Of a stretch of 64,000 nucleotides of DNA, positions 1-8,094 are shown piece by piece. This stretch comes from Vibrio lentus (GTDB taxonomy: Bacteria > Pseudomonadota > Gammaproteobacteria > Enterobacterales > Vibrionaceae): contig NZ_MCZK01000172.1 in assembly GCF_002875945.1 (NCBI RefSeq), positions 1 to 64,000 of the forward strand. The letters run 5' to 3'. Made by a program: the position numbers and the translations under genes. Below the pieces are notes generated by a model that was not told the DNA's origin, searched no databases, and saw only the letters and a program-made list of their open reading frames with translations. How positions within the stretch are numbered: the stretch's first letter is position 1; the number at the start of each line of letters is the position of its first letter.

Positions 1-58
1 AATCCGCGAAGGTGGCCGTACTGTTGGTGCTGGTGTTGTAGCTAAAATCTTTGCATAA
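1..58 (+). CDS. tuf: Elongation factor Tu, C-terminal end (partial)
   Basis: The reading frame entering the window reads IREGGRTVGAGVVAKIFA and then TAA at 56-58, the standard C-terminus of bacterial EF-Tu domain 3. EF-Tu delivers aminoacyl-tRNA to the ribosome as a GTP complex in the cytoplasm. Its position just upstream of secE-nusG is the tufB position of E. coli. The start lies outside the window, so nothing can be said about the GTPase domain. Vibrios usually carry two tuf copies; which one this is follows only from the neighbours. Confidence 0.95.
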   Translation, partial: IREGGRTVGAGVVAKIFA

Positions 59-77
59 GATTTGACGAACCACTAGT

Positions 78-105
78 AAAAAGGGCATCATTTGATGCCC
101 TTTTT
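78..105 (+). terminator. Rho-independent terminator of tuf
   Basis: Stem GGGCATCA (83-90) / TGATGCCC (93-100), flanked by five A and five T, with a 2-nt nominal loop. It begins 20 bases after the tuf stop. The symmetrical A/T tracts would let it work in both directions. Confidence 0.85.
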
Positions 106-281
106 CTGCGCTGAAAAAAGAGTTGGGTGTTTTGGCATCAATTTTAGCTCTTAGCAAAGAATTAAACGGTCTTTTTGACTAAAATGACTGTTAGATGTGT
201 TGTTTTGCAACGCAAAGGAATGTGCCCTGCAACAGCGGGGTTATTGTCGTCTATATTTAAGACTTATCACAGGTTGGTTTT

Positions 282-659
282 ATGAAAGCAAACGCTGAAA
301 CTCCTGATAGCTCAGGTGCAGCAGATACAATGAAGTGGGTAGTCGCTTTTGTACTGTTGGCTGCTGCTGTTGTGGGTAATTACCTGTATGGTGAATTGTC
401 TGTTGTAATTCGCGCTGCAGGTGTAGTTGTGCTGATTGCTGCCGCACTAGGCGTTGCAGCAACAACAACTAAAGGTAAAGCTGCGATCGATTTTGCAAAA
501 GAATCTCGTATGGAGATTCGTAAAGTTGTTTGGCCTACTCGCCAAGAAACTATGCAAACTACATTGATCGTTTTAGCTGTATGTATTGTTATGTCTCTAG
601 TGCTTTGGGGAATTGACGGCATTATGGTCCGTTTAGTTTCTCTAGCGACTGGGGTGTAG
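282..659 (+). CDS. secE: Preprotein translocase subunit SecE
   Basis: This 125-aa inner-membrane protein is part of the SecYEG channel that exports unfolded proteins. Three hydrophobic segments are visible (about residues 18-36, 42-60 and 93-116), the long gammaproteobacterial form. The conserved amphipathic region before the last segment reads ESRMEIRKVVWPTRQET, the SecE signature. It precedes nusG by 13 bases in the usual secE-nusG pair. The ribosome site is weak (AGGTTGG before ATG 282). No clear promoter was found in the 176 bases after the tuf terminator. Confidence 0.96.
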   Translation: MKANAETPDSSGAADTMKWVVAFVLLAAAVVGNYLYGELSVVIRAAGVVVLIAAALGVAATTTKGKAAIDFAKESRMEIRKVVWPTRQETMQTTLIVLAVCIVMSLVLWGIDGIMVRLVSLATGV

Positions 660-672
660 AGGGTTCTGATTC

Positions 673-1221
673 ATGAGTGAAGCTCCAAAAAAACGTTGGT
701 ATGTAGTTCAAGCCTTTTCAGGCTATGAAGGTCGTGTATCTCAATCGTTACGCGAACATATTAAAATGCACGACATGGAAGAATTCTTTGGTGACGTTTT
801 AGTACCTACTGAAGAAGTAGTGGAAATGCGTGCAGGTCAACGCCGTAAAAGCGAACGTAAGTTCTTCCCTGGCTACGTATTAGTGCAAATGATCATGAAT
901 GATGAATCATGGCACTTAGTACGCAGCATTCCTCGTGTTATGGGCTTCATTGGTGGTACCTCTGATCGTCCTGCACCAATCACTGACAAAGAAGCTGATG
1001 CTATCTTGAACCGTCTAGAGAAAGCGAGCGAGTCTCCACGTCCTAAGACAATGTTCGAAGCGGGTGAAGTGGTTCGTGTGAACGATGGTCCATTTGCTGA
1101 CTTTAACGGTACCGTTGAAGAAGTGGATTACGAGAAGAGCCGCATTAAGGTATCTGTATCGATCTTTGGTCGTGCAACGCCTGTTGAGCTTGAATTCGGT
1201 CAGGTTGAAAAACTAGACTAA
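673..1221 (+). CDS. nusG: Transcription termination/antitermination protein NusG
   Basis: This 182-aa protein binds RNA polymerase, suppresses pausing and links it to Rho or to ribosomal protein S10. The N-terminal NGN domain starts KKRWYVVQAFSGYEGRV. The C-terminal KOW domain (about 127-180) contains GEVVRVNDGPFADFNG. Length and ends match E. coli NusG (181 aa). It is co-transcribed with secE and followed by a strong terminator, so secE-nusG forms a two-gene unit separate from rplK. Confidence 0.97.
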   Translation: MSEAPKKRWYVVQAFSGYEGRVSQSLREHIKMHDMEEFFGDVLVPTEEVVEMRAGQRRKSERKFFPGYVLVQMIMNDESWHLVRSIPRVMGFIGGTSDRPAPITDKEADAILNRLEKASESPRPKTMFEAGEVVRVNDGPFADFNGTVEEVDYEKSRIKVSVSIFGRATPVELEFGQVEKLD

Positions 1222-1310
1222 GACTCGGTTAGTTTGAGTAAGCTGTTGATAACTATTTAACAAGCTGTTCAAAATGAAAGAGTATAAAAAATCACCTTTT
1301 TAGGGTTGTT

Positions 1311-1345
1311 AAAGGCGCGAATTATGATTATAATTTCGCGCCTTT
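1311..1345 (+). terminator. Terminator of secE-nusG
   Basis: AAAGGCGCGAATTAT (1311-1325) pairs with ATAATTTCGCGCCTTT around a very small loop, with one bulged base, and runs into a T tract. It separates nusG from the rplK leader. Confidence 0.85.
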
Positions 1346-1379
1346 TTACTTCTTAGGAAGTGAAAAGTAATTAATGAAA

Positions 1380-1434
1380 TTAAGGGGAGCTCGCCTAAAG
1401 GCTAGCGCACGTACCCAAATATTTAGGAAATATC
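1380..1434 (+). promoter_or_regulatory. rplK leader, possible L1 autoregulatory site
   Basis: The 90 bases between the nusG terminator and rplK hold a GC-rich patch, GGGGAGCTCGCC, followed by a small GCC-TAAA-GGC hairpin (about 1392-1404). In E. coli ribosomal protein L1 binds a structured element just ahead of rplK to repress the rplKA message. Position and GC-rich fold fit such a site here, but I cannot align the L1 contact bases, so this is inference from context. Confidence 0.35.
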
Positions 1435-1863
1435 ATGGCTAAGAAAGTTGAAGCTTATATCAAACTGCAAGTTGCAGCTGGTATGGCAAACCCAAGTCCA
1501 CCGGTTGGTCCTGCTCTAGGTCAACACGGCGTGAACATCATGGAATTCTGTAAAGCGTTCAACGCAAAAACAGAATCTGTTGAGAAAGGTCTACCTACTC
1601 CAGTAGTTATTACTGTATACAACGACCGTTCTTTCACGTTCGTAACTAAGACTCCACCTGCTGCTGTTCTTCTTAAGAAAGCTGCTGGCGTTAAGTCTGG
1701 TTCTGGTCGTCCAAACACTGAAAAAGTGGGCACAGTAACTGACGCTCAAGTACAGGAAATCGCAGAAACTAAAGCTGCTGATATGACTGGTGCTGACATC
1801 GAAGCAATGAAGCGTTCTATTGCTGGTACTGCTCGTTCAATGGGCCTAGTGGTAGAGGGATAA
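1435..1863 (+). CDS. rplK: 50S ribosomal protein L11
   Basis: L11 (142 aa) forms the GTPase-associated stalk base on 23S rRNA and is needed for RelA activation. It shows the N-terminal MAKKVEAYIKLQVAAGMANP and the proline-rich hinge PPVGPALGQHGVNI. The C-terminal rRNA-binding domain contains AGVKSGSGRPNTEKVG. The ATG has AGGAAA 5 bases upstream. rplA follows after 4 bases, so the two are almost certainly translated from one message. Confidence 0.98.
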   Translation: MAKKVEAYIKLQVAAGMANPSPPVGPALGQHGVNIMEFCKAFNAKTESVEKGLPTPVVITVYNDRSFTFVTKTPPAAVLLKKAAGVKSGSGRPNTEKVGTVTDAQVQEIAETKAADMTGADIEAMKRSIAGTARSMGLVVEG

Positions 1864-1867
1864 GATC

Positions 1868-2572
1868 ATGGCAAAACTTACTAAGCGTATGCGCGTAATC
1901 CGCGACAAAGTTGAAGTAACTAAAGAATACGAAATCAACGAAGCTATTGCTCTTCTTAAAGAACTAGCAACTGCTAAATTCGTTGAGTCTGTAGATGTTG
2001 CTGTTAACTTAGGCATCGATGCTCGTAAATCTGACCAAAACGTACGTGGCGCAACTGTGCTACCTCACGGTACTGGCCGTGAAATCCGCGTTGCTGTGTT
2101 CACTCAAGGTGCAAACGCAGAAGCAGCTAAAGAAGCTGGCGCAGATATCGTTGGTATGGAAGATCTTGCTGAGCAAGTGAAAAAAGGCGTAATGGACTTT
2201 GACGTTGTTGTTGCTTCTCCAGATGCAATGCGCGTTGTTGGTCAACTAGGTACAATCCTAGGTCCACGCGGTCTAATGCCAAACCCTAAAGTTGGTACTG
2301 TAACTCCTAACGTTGCTGAAGCAGTTAAAAATGCTAAAGCTGGTCAGGTTCGTTACCGTAACGACAAGAACGGCATCATCCACACTACTATCGGTAAAGC
2401 AACTTTCGAAGCTAACCAGCTTCAAGAGAACCTAGAAGCACTTCTAGTTGCTCTTAAGAAAGCTAAGCCTTCTTCAGCGAAAGGTACTTTCCTGAAGAAA
2501 GTAAGCATCTCTACTACGATGGGTGCTGGTGTTGCTGTTGATCAAGCTAGTCTTGACACACAAGCAAACTAA
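1868..2572 (+). CDS. rplA: 50S ribosomal protein L1
   Basis: L1 (234 aa) builds the mobile L1 stalk that handles deacylated tRNA in the E site, and represses its own operon by binding the rplK leader. The sequence shows MAKLTKRMRVIRDKVE at the start and the conserved GPRGLMPNPKVGTV loop near residue 135. The length equals that of E. coli L1. It starts 4 bases after rplK. Transcription may continue into rplJ or be renewed by the promoter at 2574. Confidence 0.98.
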   Translation: MAKLTKRMRVIRDKVEVTKEYEINEAIALLKELATAKFVESVDVAVNLGIDARKSDQNVRGATVLPHGTGREIRVAVFTQGANAEAAKEAGADIVGMEDLAEQVKKGVMDFDVVVASPDAMRVVGQLGTILGPRGLMPNPKVGTVTPNVAEAVKNAKAGQVRYRNDKNGIIHTTIGKATFEANQLQENLEALLVALKKAKPSSAKGTFLKKVSISTTMGAGVAVDQASLDTQAN

Positions 2573-2573
2573 T

Positions 2574-2609
2574 TTGCTTGGGCGCAGATTTAGTGTATAC
2601 TTCTGCGCC
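2574..2609 (+). promoter_or_regulatory. Candidate rplJ promoter inside an inverted repeat
   Basis: TTGCTT (2574-2579), a 16-bp spacer and TATACT (2596-2601) form a plausible sigma-70 promoter at the rplA-rplJ junction, where E. coli has its L10 promoter. The spacer and -10 lie in a hairpin, GGCGCAGA (2581-2588) / TCTGCGCC (2602-2609), so read-through RNA would fold here. There is no T tract, so it is unlikely to be a simple terminator. Confidence 0.5.
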
Positions 2610-2639
2610 TAATATTTGTGGTTGGGTGATTTTTGAAGC

Positions 2640-2815
2640 AATTCATAATCGTCTATCCCAAGACCGTAGGCGCTGTCGATTTTCTTTAGATTATTGATGG
2701 CTTAATAAAACCTACGTAGGCGATGTTGTGGTTTGAAGTGAATTTATTCATTTTTAAATAACATCGTAAACGCTCAATACATTTTGTATTGAGTGCTGTA
2801 ATCACAACCAGAGGT
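2640..2815 (+). promoter_or_regulatory. L10 leader (autogenous control of rplJL)
   Basis: A long untranslated leader precedes rplJ. Its paired elements include GACCGTAGGC, the later CCTACGTAGGC palindrome (about 2711-2721), and CTCAATACA/TGTATTGAG (about 2774-2794). In enterobacteria the L10-L7/L12 complex binds a structured leader in exactly this place to repress rplJL translation. The leader length, its folding potential and its place agree; identification is by position and partial motif. Confidence 0.55.
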
Positions 2816-2823
2816 TAATCCAA

Positions 2824-3318
2824 ATGGCTTTAAATCTTCAAGACAAAAAAGCAATTGTTGCTGAAGTCAACGAAGCTGCCAGTGGTGCACTTTCTGCAGT
2901 TGTAGCTGATTCTCGTGGCGTTGAAGTTGGCGCAATGACTTCTCTACGTAAACAAGCTCGCGAAGCGGGTGTTTACATGAAAGTTGTTCGTAACACACTA
3001 GCACGCCGTGCGGTTCAGGGTACAGACTACGAGTGTCTAGTAGACACTTTCACTGGTCCAACTCTGATCGCATTCTCTAATGAGCACCCTGGTGCTGCTG
3101 CGCGTCTTTTCAAAGACTTCGCTAAAGAGAATAAAGATTTCGAGATCAAAGCTGCTGCATTTGAAGGCGCAGTTACTGATGCTGAAGTACTAGCGACACT
3201 ACCAACTTACGACGAAGCTATCGCACGCCTAATGATGTGCATGAAAGAAGCTTCTGCTGGCAAGCTGGTTCGTACTATCGCTGCTGTTCGCGACCAAAAA
3301 GAAGAAGCTGCGGCATAA
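2824..3318 (+). CDS. rplJ: 50S ribosomal protein L10
   Basis: L10 (164 aa) anchors the L7/L12 dimers to the ribosomal stalk. It begins MALNLQDKKAIVAEVNEAA and contains the conserved LRKQAREAGVYMKVVRNTLA stretch that contacts 23S rRNA. The C-terminal helix that binds L7/L12 lies at about 135-160. The start is supported by AGAGG upstream of ATG 2824. The leader ahead of it is the likely target of L10-L7/L12 repression. Confidence 0.98.
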   Translation: MALNLQDKKAIVAEVNEAASGALSAVVADSRGVEVGAMTSLRKQAREAGVYMKVVRNTLARRAVQGTDYECLVDTFTGPTLIAFSNEHPGAAARLFKDFAKENKDFEIKAAAFEGAVTDAEVLATLPTYDEAIARLMMCMKEASAGKLVRTIAAVRDQKEEAAA

Positions 3319-3375
3319 GCCTTGCTTTTCACTGGTTGCTATTTAAACTTATTGTTGACTTAAAAGAGAATTGTT

Positions 3376-3741
3376 ATGTCTATTACTAACGAGCAAATCC
3401 TAGACGCAGTTGCAGAAATGTCTGTAATGCAAGTTGTTGAGCTTATCGAAGCTATGGAAGAAAAATTCGGTGTTACTGCTGCTGCTGCAGTTGTAGCTGG
3501 TGGTGCTTCTGCTGAAGCTGCTGCTGAGCAAACTGAATTCGACGTTATCCTTACTGGCGCTGGCGCAAACAAAGTACAAGTTATCAAAGCTGTACGTGGC
3601 GCAACTGGCCTAGGTCTTAAAGAAGCTAAAGGTCTTGTAGACTCAGCTCCTGCAGCGCTTAAAGAAGGCGTTGACAAAGCTGAAGCTGAAGCTCTTAAAG
3701 CACAGCTAGAAGAAGTTGGCGCTTCTGTTGAAATCAAGTAA
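3376..3741 (+). CDS. rplL: 50S ribosomal protein L7/L12
   Basis: This 121-aa stalk protein recruits translation GTPases. It has the N-terminal dimerisation part MSITNEQILDAVAEMSVMQV, a flexible Ala/Gly-rich hinge (about 35-52) and the C-terminal factor-binding domain with GATGLGLKEAKGLVDS. AAAAGAGAATT precedes the ATG. It is followed by the attenuator that lowers rpoBC expression relative to the ribosomal genes. Confidence 0.98.
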   Translation: MSITNEQILDAVAEMSVMQVVELIEAMEEKFGVTAAAAVVAGGASAEAAAEQTEFDVILTGAGANKVQVIKAVRGATGLGLKEAKGLVDSAPAALKEGVDKAEAEALKAQLEEVGASVEIK

Positions 3742-3773
3742 TTATTACTTAATTTCCTAGCCGCAAGGCTATT

Positions 3774-3804
3774 GGCTGGTGGTTTATTAACCACCGGCCT
3801 TTTT
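3774..3804 (+). terminator. Attenuator between rplL and rpoB
   Basis: GGCTGGTGGTT (3774-3784) pairs with AACCACCGGCC (3789-3799), with one G-U pair and a 4-nt loop, followed by five T. In E. coli a partial terminator in this position lets only part of the transcription proceed to rpoBC. The remaining 170 bases to rpoB carry no gene. Confidence 0.8.
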
Positions 3805-3975
3805 GCGCTGTAGGGCTATGATGAATTTCCCGCTGTTTAAGCGTCATCGTCCGAGCAAAAAAACAGTTATTTCTTCGAAATAATTGTTAACCACAATAAA
3901 CAGCTGTTAGTCACTGTCCCACTCTAATGAGCGTTTGGACAGTTTGGGTCACTTATCAGCGAGCTGAGGAACCCC

Positions 3976-6900
3976 ATGGTTTACTCTTATACCGAGAAAA
4001 AGCGCATCCGTAAGGATTTTGGTACTCGTCCACAAGTTTTGGACATTCCATACCTGTTATCGATCCAGCTTGATTCTTTCGATAAATTCATCGAACAGGA
4101 TCCAGAAGGTCAATACGGTCTTGAGGCTGCTTTTCGTTCTGTATTTCCAATTCAGAGCTACAACGGCAATTCAGAGCTGCAATACGTTAGCTACCGTCTT
4201 GGTGAGCCAGTATTTGATGTTAAAGAATGTCAAATTCGTGGTGTAACTTACTCAAAGCCACTACGCGTTAAACTGCGTCTAGTTATCTTTGATAGAGATG
4301 CGCCTGCAGGTACTGTAAAAGACATTAAAGAACAAGAAGTCTACATGGGCGAAATTCCGCTTATGACAGACAATGGTACTTTCGTAATTAATGGTACCGA
4401 GAGGGTTATCGTATCCCAGCTGCACCGAAGCCCAGGCGTGTTCTTCGACAGTGATAAGGGTAAGACCCACTCATCTGGTAAAGTTCTTTATAACGCACGT
4501 GTAATTCCTTACCGTGGCTCATGGTTAGACTTTGAGTTCGATCCTAAGGATAACTTATTCGTACGTATCGACCGTCGTCGTAAGCTACCAGCATCGATTA
4601 TCCTTCGTGCACTTGGTAAATCGACAGAAGAGATCCTAGATCTGTTCTTCGACAAAGTGAACTTCGAAGTGAAAGACCAAACTCTACTTATGGAGTTGGT
4701 TCCTGATCGTCTACGTGGTGAAACTGCGTCATTCGACATCGAATCAAATGGTAAGACTTACGTTGAGACTGGTCGTCGTGTAACTGCTCGCCATATCCGT
4801 CAACTTGAAAAAGATGGCGTTGAGCACATCGAAGTACCTGTAGAGTACATCGTTGAAAAGATTGCTGCGAAAGATTACATCAACGAAGCAACTGGCGAGA
4901 TCATCGTTGGCGCGAACCAAGAGATCAGCCTAGAGGCACTTGCTAACTTATCTCAAGCAGGTCACAAATCTCTAGAAACTCTGTTCACGAATGACCTAGA
5001 CCATGGTCCATTCATGTCAGACACTCTACGTGCAGATAGCACAGTAGATCGCATCTCTGCATTGGTAGAAATCTACCGCATGATGCGTCCTGGCGAGCCA
5101 CCAACAAAAGAAGCTGCAGAATCATTATTCGAAAGCCTATTCTTCTCTGAAGATCGTTACGACCTATCAACTGTAGGCCGTATGAAATTCAACAGCTCTA
5201 TCGAGCGTGAAGAAGAAGAAGAGCGCGGTACTCTGGACGAATCAGACATCATTGAAGTGATGAAGAAACTGATTGGCATCCGTAACGGTAAAGGCGAAGT
5301 GGACGATATCGACCACCTTGGCAACCGTCGTATCCGTTCTGTAGGTGAAATGGCAGAAAACCAATTCCGTGTTGGTCTAGTTCGTGTAGAACGTGCCGTT
5401 AAAGAACGTCTAAGCCTTGGTGACCTTGATGCAATCATGCCTCAAGATCTTATCAACGCTAAGCCGATCTCTGCTGCAGTTAAAGAATTCTTTGGCTCTT
5501 CACAGCTTTCACAGTTTATGGACCAAAACAACCCATTGTCAGAAGTTACGCACAAACGTCGTATCTCTGCTTTAGGTCCAGGCGGTCTAACTCGTGAACG
5601 CGCAGGCTTTGAAGTACGTGATGTTCACGTAACTCACTACGGTCGTCTATGTCCGATCGAAACGCCTGAAGGTCCAAACATCGGTCTGATTAACTCGCTA
5701 TCTGCGTTTGCGCGTTGTAACGATTACGGTTTCCTAGAAACTCCGTACCGTCGCGTTGTAGATGGTGTAGTAACAGAAGAAGTTGATTACCTGTCTGCAA
5801 TCCAGGAAGGTCAATTCGTTATCGCACAGGCAAACACGGTTCTTACTGAAGAAGCGACGTTTGCTGATGAGCTAATCACTGCTCGTCAAAAAGGTGAATC
5901 TGGTCTTCACCCACGCGATCACGTTGACTACATGGACGTTGCGACAAACCAAGTAGTATCTATCGCTGCTTCGCTTATCCCGTTCCTAGAACACGATGAT
6001 GCGAACCGTGCATTGATGGGTGCGAACATGCAACGTCAAGCTGTACCAACACTGAGAGCTGATAAGCCTCTAGTAGGTACTGGTATTGAACGTAACATCG
6101 CAGTTGACTCTGGTGTTACAGCGGTTGCTAAACGTGGTGGTCAAGTTCAGTCTGTTGACGCTTCTCGTATCGTAGTTAAGGTTAACGAAGATGAATTGGT
6201 ACCTGGCGAAGCTGGTATCGATATCTACAACCTAACTAAGTACACGCGTTCGAACCAAAACACATGTATTAACCAACGTCCAACTGTACTTCCTGGTGAA
6301 CCAGTTGCACGCGGCGATGTTCTTGCTGATGGTCCTTCAACTGACCTTGGTGAACTTGCTCTTGGCCAAAACATGCGTATCGCGTTCATGCCTTGGAATG
6401 GTTACAACTTCGAAGACTCGATCTTAGTATCTGAGCGCGTAGTTCAAGAAGACCGTTTCACGACAATCCACATCCAAGAACTATCTTGTGTGGCTCGTGA
6501 TACTAAGCTGGGCTCTGAAGAGATCACAGCTGATATTCCAAACGTAGGTGAGTCTGCTCTGTCTAAACTAGACGAGTCAGGTATCGTTTACATTGGTGCT
6601 GAAGTTAAGGGTGGCGACATCCTAGTTGGTAAAGTGACACCTAAAGGTGAAACTCAACTGACTCCTGAAGAGAAGCTACTACGTGCTATCTTCGGTGAGA
6701 AAGCATCTGATGTTAAAGATACTTCTCTACGTGTACCAAACTCTGTTTCGGGTACTATCATCGATGTACAAGTCTTCACTCGCGATGGCGTAGAGAAAGA
6801 CAAACGTGCACTTGAAATCGAACAGATGCAGCTTAAAGAAGCTAAGAAAGACCTTACTGAAGAGTTCCAAATTCTTGAGGGTGGCCTTCTTAACCGCGTT

Positions 6901-8004
6901 AAAGCTGTACTTCTGTCTGGTGGTTACTCTGAAGCTAAGCTTGATACGATCGGTCGTAAGCAATGGCTAGAGCAAGTTCTAGAAGACGATGCGCTACAAA
7001 CACAGCTTGAGCAACTTGCTGAGCAGTGGGATGAGCTAAAAGCAGACTTCGATAAGAAGTTTGAAACTAAGCGTCGTAAAATCACTCAAGGTGATGATCT
7101 AGCGCCTGGCGTTCTTAAGATTGTTAAAGTTTACCTAGCGGTTAAACGTCGTATCCAGCCTGGCGATAAGATGGCGGGTCGTCACGGTAACAAAGGTGTA
7201 ATCTCTAAGATTAACCCTGTTGAAGACATGCCATACGATGAAAAAGGTCAGCCTGTAGACATCGTACTTAACCCACTGGGTGTACCATCGCGTATGAACA
7301 TCGGTCAAATCCTAGAAGTACACTTAGGTTTGGCTGCTAAAGGTATCGGTGACAAGATCAACCAAATGGTTAAGGAACAACAAGAACTGCATAAGTTCCG
7401 TGAGTTCCTACAGAAGGTTTATGATCTTGGTGATACTCGTCAGAAAGTTGATATTGCTGAACTGTCTGATGATCAAGTTCGTACACTGATCAAGAACCTA
7501 CGTGGCGGTCTACCGATTGCTACTCCTGTGTTCGACGGTGCGTCAGAAGCGTTAATCAAAGAACTACTTAAACTGGGTGATCTGCCAGAATCTGGTCAGC
7601 TTAAACTGTTTGATGGTCGTACTGGTGATTCGTTTGAGCGTCCTGTAACTGTTGGTTACATGTACATGCTGAAACTGAACCACTTGGTTGATGACAAGAT
7701 GCATGCTCGTTCAACTGGTTCTTACAGCCTAGTAACTCAGCAACCACTTGGTGGTAAAGCTCAGTTCGGTGGTCAGCGTTTCGGTGAGATGGAAGTATGG
7801 GCACTAGAAGCATACGGTGCTGCATATACTCTACAAGAAATGCTAACAGTTAAGTCAGATGACGTTAACGGCCGTACTAAGATGTATAAGAACATCGTAG
7901 ATGGTAACCATAGCATGGAACCTGGCATGCCAGAGTCGTTCAACGTACTGTTGAAAGAGATTCGCTCGCTAGGTATCAACATCGAGCTAGAAGACGAAGA
8001 GTAA
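3976..8004 (+). CDS. rpoB: DNA-directed RNA polymerase subunit beta
   Basis: RpoB (1342 aa, the same length as in E. coli) forms one pincer of the polymerase and part of the active site. The rifampicin-binding cluster can be read with E. coli numbering: L511, Q513, D516, H526 and S531 are all the sensitive-type residues. The C-terminal PLGGKAQFGGQRFGEMEVWA signature is intact. The ATG lies after GAGGAACCCC. It is followed after 90 bases by rpoC with a strong hairpin between them. Confidence 0.99.
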   Translation: MVYSYTEKKRIRKDFGTRPQVLDIPYLLSIQLDSFDKFIEQDPEGQYGLEAAFRSVFPIQSYNGNSELQYVSYRLGEPVFDVKECQIRGVTYSKPLRVKLRLVIFDRDAPAGTVKDIKEQEVYMGEIPLMTDNGTFVINGTERVIVSQLHRSPGVFFDSDKGKTHSSGKVLYNARVIPYRGSWLDFEFDPKDNLFVRIDRRRKLPASIILRALGKSTEEILDLFFDKVNFEVKDQTLLMELVPDRLRGETASFDIESNGKTYVETGRRVTARHIRQLEKDGVEHIEVPVEYIVEKIAAKDYINEATGEIIVGANQEISLEALANLSQAGHKSLETLFTNDLDHGPFMSDTLRADSTVDRISALVEIYRMMRPGEPPTKEAAESLFESLFFSEDRYDLSTVGRMKFNSSIEREEEEERGTLDESDIIEVMKKLIGIRNGKGEVDDIDHLGNRRIRSVGEMAENQFRVGLVRVERAVKERLSLGDLDAIMPQDLINAKPISAAVKEFFGSSQLSQFMDQNNPLSEVTHKRRISALGPGGLTRERAGFEVRDVHVTHYGRLCPIETPEGPNIGLINSLSAFARCNDYGFLETPYRRVVDGVVTEEVDYLSAIQEGQFVIAQANTVLTEEATFADELITARQKGESGLHPRDHVDYMDVATNQVVSIAASLIPFLEHDDANRALMGANMQRQAVPTLRADKPLVGTGIERNIAVDSGVTAVAKRGGQVQSVDASRIVVKVNEDELVPGEAGIDIYNLTKYTRSNQNTCINQRPTVLPGEPVARGDVLADGPSTDLGELALGQNMRIAFMPWNGYNFEDSILVSERVVQEDRFTTIHIQELSCVARDTKLGSEEITADIPNVGESALSKLDESGIVYIGAEVKGGDILVGKVTPKGETQLTPEEKLLRAIFGEKASDVKDTSLRVPNSVSGTIIDVQVFTRDGVEKDKRALEIEQMQLKEAKKDLTEEFQILEGGLLNRVKAVLLSGGYSEAKLDTIGRKQWLEQVLEDDALQTQLEQLAEQWDELKADFDKKFETKRRKITQGDDLAPGVLKIVKVYLAVKRRIQPGDKMAGRHGNKGVISKINPVEDMPYDEKGQPVDIVLNPLGVPSRMNIGQILEVHLGLAAKGIGDKINQMVKEQQELHKFREFLQKVYDLGDTRQKVDIAELSDDQVRTLIKNLRGGLPIATPVFDGASEALIKELLKLGDLPESGQLKLFDGRTGDSFERPVTVGYMYMLKLNHLVDDKMHARSTGSYSLVTQQPLGGKAQFGGQRFGEMEVWALEAYGAAYTLQEMLTVKSDDVNGRTKMYKNIVDGNHSMEPGMPESFNVLLKEIRSLGINIELEDEE

Positions 8005-8040
8005 TCCCTCTTTTTTTAAAAGAAGATTGGATTACTTGGT

Positions 8041-8073
8041 AAAGGGGGCTCACTTTAGTCGGTGAGCTCCTTT
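8041..8073 (+). promoter_or_regulatory. Hairpin in the rpoB-rpoC spacer
   Basis: AAAGGGGGCTCAC pairs with GTGAGCTCCTTT around the loop TTTAGTCG, with one imperfect position. There is no T tract after it, so it looks like an RNA processing or stability element rather than a terminator. It ends 9 bases before the AGGAG ribosome site of rpoC. Confidence 0.5.
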
Positions 8074-8094
8074 AACTCCTTACAGGAGCTGAAC

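Noticed and set aside
106..281. tRNA gene between tuf and secE
   Set aside because: No cloverleaf or CCA end can be drawn in this spacer.
8062..8094. Upstream GTG start for rpoC adding 11 residues
   Set aside because: Lies in the spacer hairpin without a ribosome site; the GTG at 8095 restores E. coli residue numbering.
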